From Thalassococcus sp. S3 (GTDB lineage: Bacteria; Pseudomonadota; Alphaproteobacteria; Rhodobacterales; Rhodobacteraceae), in NCBI RefSeq assembly GCF_004216475.1, contig NZ_CP022303.1, positions 3,968,001 to 4,032,000 of the forward strand: 64,000 nt of DNA. Reading direction: 5' to 3'. Made by a program: the position numbers and the translations under genes. Below, piece after piece: positions 58,338 through 64,000 of the stretch. The notes under the pieces were generated by a model. The model did no database searches and was not told the DNA's origin. It saw only the letters and a program-made list of their open reading frames with translations. Each line of letters begins with the position of its first letter. Position 1 is the first letter of the stretch.

Positions 58338-59295
58338 AGGGGCGCGCCTCGAAGGAAACGGTTTCCCCGCCCGATTGGCCGACGACAACCCATGCCGTGG
58401 CCGCGCCGGCACCGGCGTTTCTTATGAAATGGGATTGACCGGCCGGTGTGCGCACCAGGTCGCGCGGACCAAGCTCAACCAGGCTTTCGGTGCCGTCGTC
58501 ATCGACCCAGCCGATCTGCAGTGACCCCTCCAGACACATCACGGCCTCTTCCACATCGCGCGCATAGGGGGCGATGCCCGCGCGGGACGGCAAGCCCCAC
58601 ATCTCCTTGCGGCAACTGTCGTGCTGGACCGCGCCCGGCGCGTCACCCACATAGACCTTGCGGGTAAAGCCAGCGTCTTCCCAGATTGTCGGCAGTTCGG
58701 AATGGCGCACGACGTAGTCGGCCATCAGCTTCTGGACCGGATGATCGCCCTGCGGATCGTATGGCAGGGTCTTGCCCGGCTCAGCCCCGAAGGTCCGTGC
58801 CAGCTCTTTCGGATGCTCCTTGGGGTGGTAGTGATAGACCGGCGGCAGCGGTTTACCCACATCCACGCTGATCGTCATCAGCACCGGTTCAACCCCGTCA
58901 ACGCGAAAGCCGTGACCGATCTCGCGGGCGTTCAGGATCATGTCCTTGGGGCCAAGCTGCACTTCGACCACCTCTCCGTCACGCTCCCAACCGACCACGA
59001 GAGCGCCGTCGATCACCAGAAAGGATTCCTCGATCTCGTGACTATGACAGGCCGCGTATTTCCCCGGCTCCTTGTAGATCAGGCTCAGCGTGAAATGCTC
59101 GGGCTTCATCGTGGAGGTATCGCCCACCTTGGGCGATCCTCCTGCCCCGATATAGCGCATCTGGGCGCGGGCCAGCTCTTCAAAGCCGCGGTTCGACGGA
59201 AAGGCGTCCCAGTCGAACCGCTTATCGGCAAAGCGGGCCGTGGACGCCGTAAGGCGGTCGTCGAGGTCGGTCTTGATTGGCGTGGCAATGTTCAT
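58330..59295 (-). CDS. Bicupin protein, possible ring-cleavage or accessory dioxygenase
   Basis: A 321-residue protein with two cupin domains (~65-140 and ~235-310). The first has a complete metal motif: His84, His86, Glu90 (C-H-S-H-E-I-E-E) and a later His at ~128 (I-G-H-G-F). In the second the histidines are replaced (A-R-D-V-E-E-A-V), so only one metal site is expected, as in gentisate 1,2-dioxygenase-type bicupins where one site can be lost. It may act as a ring-cleaving dioxygenase or as a binding/isomerase protein. First gene of the 16-gene operon, divergent from the IclR gene. Confidence 0.8.
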   Translation of the reverse strand: MNIATPIKTDLDDRLTASTARFADKRFDWDAFPSNRGFEELARAQMRYIGAGGSPKVGDTSTMKPEHFTLSLIYKEPGKYAACHSHEIEESFLVIDGALVVGWERDGEVVEVQLGPKDMILNAREIGHGFRVDGVEPVLMTISVDVGKPLPPVYHYHPKEHPKELARTFGAEPGKTLPYDPQGDHPVQKLMADYVVRHSELPTIWEDAGFTRKVYVGDAPGAVQHDSCRKEMWGLPSRAGIAPYARDVEEAVMCLEGSLQIGWVDDDGTESLVELGPRDLVRTPAGQSHFIRNAGAGAATAWVVVGQSGGETVSFEARPYV

Positions 59296-59399
59296 CGAAT
59301 CCTCCTGAGCGGTTTCTTGAACCCTGCCAAACAGACGTTTTACAAGGAATATGGTATTTTGTATATGAAACAGACTCAGTCTCTTTAGTGGAGTCCGTC
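59296..59399. promoter_or_regulatory. Divergent promoter region between catabolic operon and iclR
   Basis: A 104-bp AT-rich gap between the bicupin and IclR genes that must hold both promoters and the regulator's operator. A short interrupted palindrome AGACTCAGTCT lies at 59372-59382, close to the IclR start, and TTTTGTATATGAAA just before it is partly symmetrical. Neither can be called an operator with confidence. Confidence 0.45.
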
Positions 59400-60146
59400 A
59401 TGCGAGATGATCCCTACATCGTGCCCGGGTTGATGCGCGGGCTGGCCGCCCTGCGCGCCTTCACGCCCGACCGGACGGAGATGACATTGAACGAGATCGC
59501 GGCGGCTGTCGGTGTCTCGAAATCAGCCGTGTTCAGAACCGTTCACACGCTGGCGGAGGCAGGCTATCTGCTGCCGGTGCAGAACAACGCGGCCTACAAG
59601 CTCGGCCCGGCGGTGGTGCGCCTAGCCTACGGCTACCACGCCGGTCGGGAGCTGTTGGAAGCCGCGACACCCACGCTGGAGACCCTGCGCGACCGGATTG
59701 ACTGGTCAACGCATCTTGGCGTGCTTGATGGCAGGCAAATCCTGTACCTGCTGCGCTTTCCGGCGACCGGGGGGCTTTCCTCGCTGGTCCATGTCGGCAG
59801 CAGATTGCCCGCGGCCTCGACATCAATGGGGCGCCTTCTGCTCTGTCACAAGAGCCCCGAATTCATCAAACGCCTCTACGCCGAAGCCGAACCTGGTACG
59901 GCGGCGCATGTCCTGCAGCGCCGGGAGCGGGATGCTAAACGCGATGTGGTCGTCAGCGTGGGTAATTTCGAAAGCGGTCTTTGTTCGGTCGCAGCCCCCG
60001 TGCACGACATTTCAGGTGAAGTCGTCGCGGCAATCAGCGTAACGAAAATGCTGGACGATGTGCCCGGCGACATCATCAAAGAAGTCCGCAACAGCGCGCG
60101 TCGGATTAGCGAACTGCTTGGCGGCGTCCCCTTTGCGAAGGATTAG
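59400..60146 (+). CDS. IclR-family transcriptional regulator
   Basis: A 248-residue regulator; the ATG at 59400 follows GGAG, and the frame upstream lies in the promoter region. N-terminal winged helix-turn-helix (~8-65: E-I-A-A-A-V-G-V-S-K-S-A-V-F-R-T-V-H-T-L), then the IclR effector-binding domain (~75-245, with G-R-L-L-L-C and V-A-A-I-S-V). IclR regulators commonly control aromatic catabolism in response to the substrate. Divergent from the 16-gene operon, and 150 bp from the convergent tctA stop; the two transporters may share its control. Confidence 0.92.
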   Translation: MRDDPYIVPGLMRGLAALRAFTPDRTEMTLNEIAAAVGVSKSAVFRTVHTLAEAGYLLPVQNNAAYKLGPAVVRLAYGYHAGRELLEAATPTLETLRDRIDWSTHLGVLDGRQILYLLRFPATGGLSSLVHVGSRLPAASTSMGRLLLCHKSPEFIKRLYAEAEPGTAAHVLQRRERDAKRDVVVSVGNFESGLCSVAAPVHDISGEVVAAISVTKMLDDVPGDIIKEVRNSARRISELLGGVPFAKD

Positions 60147-60296
60147 CTGGACGGGCGTCCCATTGTCCTCGCGGCGACATGGGCGGTTGCGCGTTGCTGA
60201 GCCTTGGATGTTCCGGGTTCCGGTTCCCTTGCGGCACATCGGGCAGCATGGCGTTGATCTTGATGGAGATCACCACGGCAAACCCAACGGCGACCG

Positions 60297-61814
60297 CTAT
60301 TCGGTCGCCCGGGCCAACTTGCGCCGACGTGTGAGCAGTTTCACGACTGGCAAGAAGATCAGAATAAGGGCGACGACAGTGATCGGGCCGGCAATTGGTC
60401 GGGTCAGGAAAATTGACGGATCGCCTGACGACAGTAGCAGGGATTGGCGCAGGGTGGGTTCAGCAATCGGGCCAAGAACAATTGCCAGGACCGCGGGCGC
60501 CAGAGGGTAGTCGAACTTACGCAAAAAGAACGCGCCGATCCCGAAGATGACCATCAGCCAAATGTCGAACATATCCCGCGTCGCTGCATAGCATCCCGCG
60601 ATGGAGAGCACGAAAATCATCGGTGCGAGGATCGTGAACGGCATACGCAGCATCCAGATGAAGAGCGGGATGAAGGCCAGATTGATCAGCACCGCCGCAA
60701 CATTGGAGACGTAGAAAGAGCCGATCAGACCCCAGACAAACTCGGTCTCATTCACGAAGAGCTGCGGACCCGGGACAAGACCCCAAATGACCATCCCACC
60801 CAGCAGGATCGCCGTGGTGGGGGAGCCAGGGATACCCAGGGTGAGCATCGGCAGCATCGACCCGGTCGAGGCCGAGTTGTTCGCCGCCTCGGGTGCGGCC
60901 ACACCATCCGGATTGCCCGCTCCGAAGCTTTCGGGCTTACGCGATATCATCTTTGCCACGCCGTACGACATCAGCGAACCCGGTGTTGCCCCGGCTGCGG
61001 GAAGAATGCCCACGAAAAAGCCCAGGAAAGAGCCGATCGTCGTTCCCTTCCAACTGCGTTTCGCCGCCTCTCTGGTGTCTTGCGCCATTCCCTTCATGGT
61101 CATTTTGGGATTGGACGATTTGATCTCTCCGCGCGTCTGTTCGATGGTCCAGAGCATTTCGCCGATCCCGTAGACACCAATGGCGAGCACGAGAAACCCG
61201 ATGCCTTGAAGAAACTGGTTCATCTCGAAAAGCACAAGGCGCGGTGCGCCTGAGATCTGATCGAAGCCGATTGAGCCCAGAACGAGGCCGAAGCAGATGG
61301 AGAAAATGGTCTTGGGGATGTCGTCCCCGCCAAGCCCCACGAAAGTGGCAAAGGCCAGAAGCATAAGCGCAAAGATCTCGGGCGGGCCGAAGGAGAGTGC
61401 GAGGTTCGCAAGGACAGGCGCAAAGAGAGTGAAGAGAACATTGGCCACCGTGCCGCCCACAAAGGACGCCAGGGCCGCGGTTACAAGCGCCAGGCTGGCC
61501 CGTCCTTGCCGGGCCAGGGGCTTGCCGTCGAAGGTCGTCGCGACCGCGGTGGACGCGCCGGGAATGCCAAGCGTGATGGACGAGATCGCGCCGCCATACA
61601 TGGCCCCATAATAGATCGCAGCAAGGAATATGATCGCGCCACTGGGGGGCACAAGGAAGGTCACCGGCAACAGGATGGCCACCCCATTGACCGAGCCGAG
61701 CCCCGGCATGGCCCCGATGAACAGCCCCAGCGTGACGCCAACGACGATCAGCAACAGGTTAAGCGGCTGCAGCGCCAGCACCATACCGTCAGCAAGAAGA
61801 GTGAGAACGTCCAT
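60297..61814 (-). CDS. tctA: Tripartite tricarboxylate transporter large permease TctA
   Basis: A 505-residue membrane protein of the TctA family with about 12 hydrophobic helices. Family motifs seen: G-x-x-I-G-A-M-P-G-L-G-S-V-N-G near the N-terminus (~32-46), Y-Y-G-A-M-Y-G-G-A-I-S-S-I-T-L-G-I-P-G (~68-86), and the matching inverted half with P-A-A-G-A-T-P-G-S and G-I-P-G-S-P-T-T-A. It moves a carboxylate with sodium or proton coupling, supplied by the TctC binding protein. Last gene of tctC-B-A. Confidence 0.95.
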   Translation of the reverse strand: MDVLTLLADGMVLALQPLNLLLIVVGVTLGLFIGAMPGLGSVNGVAILLPVTFLVPPSGAIIFLAAIYYGAMYGGAISSITLGIPGASTAVATTFDGKPLARQGRASLALVTAALASFVGGTVANVLFTLFAPVLANLALSFGPPEIFALMLLAFATFVGLGGDDIPKTIFSICFGLVLGSIGFDQISGAPRLVLFEMNQFLQGIGFLVLAIGVYGIGEMLWTIEQTRGEIKSSNPKMTMKGMAQDTREAAKRSWKGTTIGSFLGFFVGILPAAGATPGSLMSYGVAKMISRKPESFGAGNPDGVAAPEAANNSASTGSMLPMLTLGIPGSPTTAILLGGMVIWGLVPGPQLFVNETEFVWGLIGSFYVSNVAAVLINLAFIPLFIWMLRMPFTILAPMIFVLSIAGCYAATRDMFDIWLMVIFGIGAFFLRKFDYPLAPAVLAIVLGPIAEPTLRQSLLLSSGDPSIFLTRPIAGPITVVALILIFLPVVKLLTRRRKLARATE

Positions 61815-61841
61815 AAGCGAGATCTCTGGTGTTGGGCGGGA

Positions 61842-62345
61842 TCAGTAGATGATCTCGTAAAGGATGTTGAAGACCGGATCGGTAAAGGGCAGGCCGGTTG
61901 GCATGGTGATACGCATCGCCCCTTCGAAGAAAAAGAAGAACGCGATTGGGACCGGGAAGGCGATCGCCAGGGTGGTGAGCCACGAATGGCGCCCGAGAAA
62001 GCGGATGTAATACAGCAGAAACGCCATGATCGCGCCGTACATCGAGATGATATTGACCAGGGCGACGAAGGCGACGATGCCGCCGCCCACCAGAAACAGC
62101 ATCCGCCAGCCGTAATCGTCGAGAACGGACGCGTCAGACTGCGATGGCGGGCTGGTGCCGCGCCACCAGTTCCACGCAGTCATTGCACACGACAGCAGCA
62201 TGATGCCGGAGAGCCAGAACGGCCAGGCCCCTCCACCAGGGCCCTGGCCCGCGATATAGCCCACCGGCAGTTCGGTGCTTTTCCACATCAAATAGAGGGA
62301 AAGAAGGGCCAAAACGCCCGCGGTGATGATCTCGCCGTGTCGCAT
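61842..62345 (-). CDS. tctB: Tripartite tricarboxylate transporter small permease TctB
   Basis: A 167-residue membrane protein with four predicted helices (~7-22, ~43-62, ~82-115, ~122-140), the usual TctB size and position between tctC and tctA. TctB sequences are poorly conserved; G-P-G-G-G-A-W-P-F-W-L-S near residues 35-46 is a typical landmark. It probably stabilises TctA or shapes the complex. Confidence 0.88.
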   Translation of the reverse strand: MRHGEIITAGVLALLSLYLMWKSTELPVGYIAGQGPGGGAWPFWLSGIMLLSCAMTAWNWWRGTSPPSQSDASVLDDYGWRMLFLVGGGIVAFVALVNIISMYGAIMAFLLYYIRFLGRHSWLTTLAIAFPVPIAFFFFFEGAMRITMPTGLPFTDPVFNILYEIIY

Positions 62346-62396
62346 TCTGGCATGTCCCTATGACTTTGATGAGCGCGCGGCTCCCGGGCGTTGCGT

Positions 62397-63368
62397 TTAG
62401 CCGTCGAGCGACTGGAGCAGTTTGGTGTGATTTTCTACCTGAGTGGACCAGTAGGCCCGCTGCTCCTCCGCGTTCATCCAGAGGGGTGAGAGGCTTTCAG
62501 AGGTCAGGTAACCCTGCCAGTCCTCACTCTCGTAGATCTTGGTGAAAAGCTCTTGATAGTAGGCCGCAGCTTCATCCGACATGCCAGGTGCGCCAACCAC
62601 GGCACGCTGGTTGTAGTAAGAAAAGTCGTGCCCCATCTCCTTCATCGTCGGCACGTCCGGATAGGCCGGCAGGCGTTCATCGGAAAAGGCGACAAGCGGC
62701 ACGAAGTCGCCTGCTTCGTAAAAGCCCTTGGCCTCGGCCGGGTTGTTCACGGTGGCCATGATTTGCTTGCCTGCGAGGTCCTTTGCCACTGCGCCGCCGC
62801 CGTCATAGGGGATGTACTTGACGTCGAGGTCATAGGCGCCCGCCATGTAGGCGATGACGATGCTGTCTTCCTGTCCGGCACCAGTGCCGCCCATGACGAA
62901 CTCGCCATCCATCGACTTCACCTTTTCGACGTATTGGTCAAAACTGGTGATCTCGCTGTCCTTGTGAACCCACAACACAAACGGGTCGACGCCCATCATT
63001 GCGATTGGCGTGAAGGTCTGGATATCGATCCCCAAATTGCTTTGCCGCAGCGGTGTCGTGAAGAAAGAGTTCAACGTGACGAGGATCGTATGATCCGGAT
63101 CGCTCGCAGTGTTGACGTGGATCAGCGCTTCGGCGCCGGAACCGCCGCCCTTGTTGTTGGGCACCAGTGGGCGCCGGGTCATATCGCCCTTTTCGGCAAC
63201 CGACTGAACAAAGCGGGCAATCTGGTCCGCACCGCCGCCCGGACCTGCCATGATCACAAAGTCGATAGGCTTTCGTGGCTGCCAGCCGTCTGCCAGCGCC
63301 GTAAGGGGCGCCGTCGCTAGGGCCGTGGCACAGGCCATGGACAGAAAAACGCGTTTTGTGATCAACAT
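62397..63368 (-). CDS. tctC: Tripartite tricarboxylate transporter binding protein TctC
   Basis: A 323-residue exported binding protein: a signal peptide with cleavage after A-L-A near residue 26, then the Bug/TctC fold with G-W-Q-P-R-K-P-I-D-F-V-I-M-A-G-P-G-G-G-A-D near 28-48 and T-G-A-G-Q-E-D near 156-162, the dicarboxylate- or aromatic-acid-binding loops of the family. Some TctC proteins bind phthalate or terephthalate, so a link to the neighbouring catabolic operon is possible. The strong GAGGAGG ribosome-binding site is sequestered in a hairpin (see the 63376 entry). Confidence 0.93.
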   Translation of the reverse strand: MLITKRVFLSMACATALATAPLTALADGWQPRKPIDFVIMAGPGGGADQIARFVQSVAEKGDMTRRPLVPNNKGGGSGAEALIHVNTASDPDHTILVTLNSFFTTPLRQSNLGIDIQTFTPIAMMGVDPFVLWVHKDSEITSFDQYVEKVKSMDGEFVMGGTGAGQEDSIVIAYMAGAYDLDVKYIPYDGGGAVAKDLAGKQIMATVNNPAEAKGFYEAGDFVPLVAFSDERLPAYPDVPTMKEMGHDFSYYNQRAVVGAPGMSDEAAAYYQELFTKIYESEDWQGYLTSESLSPLWMNAEEQRAYWSTQVENHTKLLQSLDG

Positions 63369-63375
63369 TGATAAT

Positions 63376-63397
63376 CCTCCTCAGTTATCAGAGGAGG
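63376..63397 (-). promoter_or_regulatory. Ribosome-binding-site hairpin before tctC
   Basis: In the mRNA direction, CCTCCTC (63397-63391) is followed after 8 nt by GAGGAGG (63382-63376), its exact complement, which is also the Shine-Dalgarno sequence 7 nt before the tctC ATG. A 7-bp GC-rich stem would hide the ribosome-binding site. Confidence 0.65.
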
Positions 63398-63496
63398 CTG
63401 CGACAGAGCACCGCGGCAGCACCCTCGATCACCGAGTAATTATCTTGCGAAAAAGGTGTTTCAAGGAAAATTTTATTGCGTACAATCGTATGCAGG

Positions 63497-64000
63497 TCAG
63501 TGCGCCATCACCACAGCCATTTCAGCTTTGTCTACAACGGCTTGCGTATTTCCCCCCAGAAGGGTCTCACGCTCGTGACTGACGCTGTATGCGCCCATCA
63601 GCAACAGATCGGCCCCGGCACTGCTGGCTTCTGACAGCAAGGCGGCGCCGGGATTTTGTGCCTCGAACCGCCTTACGGACGCAGAGACGCCGCGCAGAGC
63701 GTAGTAGCCGACCAGCTCATCCACGGTTGTGCCATAGGTCAGTGGCTTGCCGCCATAAAGGATCGTGACAGTCTGGGCCGCCTCCACCAGGCCCAGGGTC
63801 AGCGCGACCATGCGGGCCGCCTCCAGGGATCCATTCCAGGCCACTGCCACATGCGCGCCGATCTCGGCGGGTGGCGCTGACTGGGCGGGGCACATCAGAA
63901 CCGGGCGACCTGTTTGAAAAAGCCCCGCCTTAAGGGTGTTGGTGCCAAGGTTTCTATCGCGGTCCGGCTTGGCGACAGCGATCAGATCGGCCAGCCGTCC
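63497..64000 (-). CDS. Universal stress protein (UspA family), 3' part; runs off the right edge
   Basis: The frame stays open from the window end to the stop at 63497, so at least 167 residues belong to one gene; the ATG at 63895 is internal. Seen: A-D-L-I-A-V-A-K-P-D-R-D near the edge, V-A-V-A-W-N-G-S-L-E-A-A-R beginning a second Usp-like strand-helix unit, and the closing A-D-L-L-L-M-G-A-Y-S-V-S-H-E-R with G-G-N-T-Q, the nucleotide-binding end of the fold (G-x2-G-x9-G-S/N). The two units suggest a tandem UspA protein of ~270-280 residues. Not obviously linked to the transporter genes. Confidence 0.85.
   Translation of the reverse strand, partial: GRLADLIAVAKPDRDRNLGTNTLKAGLFQTGRPVLMCPAQSAPPAEIGAHVAVAWNGSLEAARMVALTLGLVEAAQTVTILYGGKPLTYGTTVDELVGYYALRGVSASVRRFEAQNPGAALLSEASSAGADLLLMGAYSVSHERETLLGGNTQAVVDKAEMAVVMAH

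Noticed and set aside
1..64000. CRISPR arrays, tRNA or rRNA genes, phage integrase or attachment sites
   Set aside because: No evenly spaced repeats, cloverleaf-like sequence with a CCA-type end, rRNA sequence or integrase frame was found by reading.

Overview
The window is a 64 kb piece of a GC-rich alphaproteobacterial genome. Gene style, the tight operons with 1-14 bp overlaps, the NMT1-type ABC and tripartite tricarboxylate transporters, and the IclR/Rieske/cupin catabolic genes suggest a marine Rhodobacterales (Roseobacter-type) bacterium. That placement is inference from family content and was not tested by phylogeny.

Region 1 (1-27.7 kb) is most of a type III secretion system (T3SS). 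A minus-strand operon (4905 to beyond position 1) carries three small or mid-size candidate secreted or structural proteins, then sctD, a yscX-like gene, a yscY-like gene and sctV, which runs off the left edge. A second minus-strand operon (19270-11115) carries sctI(nolB)-J-K(nolU)-L-N-O-Q-R-S-T-U in nearly perfect translational coupling. A short gene for only the N-terminal secretin domains (nolW/rhcC1-like) diverges from it. This nolW<->nolBTUV layout is that of rhizobial (Rhc) systems, whereas yscX-yscY-sctV order is that of the Yersinia virA operon. The outer-membrane pore is apparently supplied by a separate GspD-type lipoprotein secretin (9049-11106). SctU lacks the NPTH autocleavage motif (YHEK in its place). 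Two very large proteins with no recognised family (1002 and 1284 aa), a 177-aa companion and a 206-aa protein are candidate secreted substrates. An OmpR-type response regulator, a histidine kinase and an AraC-type regulator sit between them and probably control the system.

Region 2 (27.7-34.7 kb) is a decaying accessory stretch. It holds an MFS exporter and a glutathionyl-hydroquinone reductase, each interrupted by one in-frame TAG, around an intact LysR regulator, an NmrA-type reductase, a DUF924 protein and a SnoaL-like protein. A 13-bp motif repeated on both sides of lysR is a candidate operator. An IS5-type transposase remnant follows.

Region 3 (34.7-44.9 kb) is a five-gene minus-strand operon with the composition of Escherichia coli yehI-L-M-P-Q: a DUF4132/HEAT protein, a MoxR-type AAA+ ATPase, a DUF5682 protein, a VWA protein and a SWIM zinc-finger protein.

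Region 4 (45.2-60.1 kb) is a 16-gene minus-strand catabolic operon facing an IclR regulator. It encodes a bicupin, a small conserved protein, an ABC importer (ATPase, binding protein, permease), a Rieske oxygenase, an SDR, an alpha/beta hydrolase, an extradiol-type VOC dioxygenase, an atypical SDR, a ThDP enzyme, an aspartate-dehydrogenase-like protein, an aldehyde dehydrogenase, a ferredoxin/flavodoxin-NADP reductase, a flavodoxin and a pentapeptide-like protein. The set reads as uptake, ring hydroxylation, meta-cleavage and processing of an unknown aromatic compound, with electrons perhaps delivered by the flavodoxin.

Region 5 (60.3-64 kb) holds a TctCBA tripartite tricarboxylate transporter, whose tctC ribosome-binding site lies in a perfect hairpin, and the 3' part of a universal stress protein gene at the right edge. 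I saw no rRNA, tRNA or CRISPR array.
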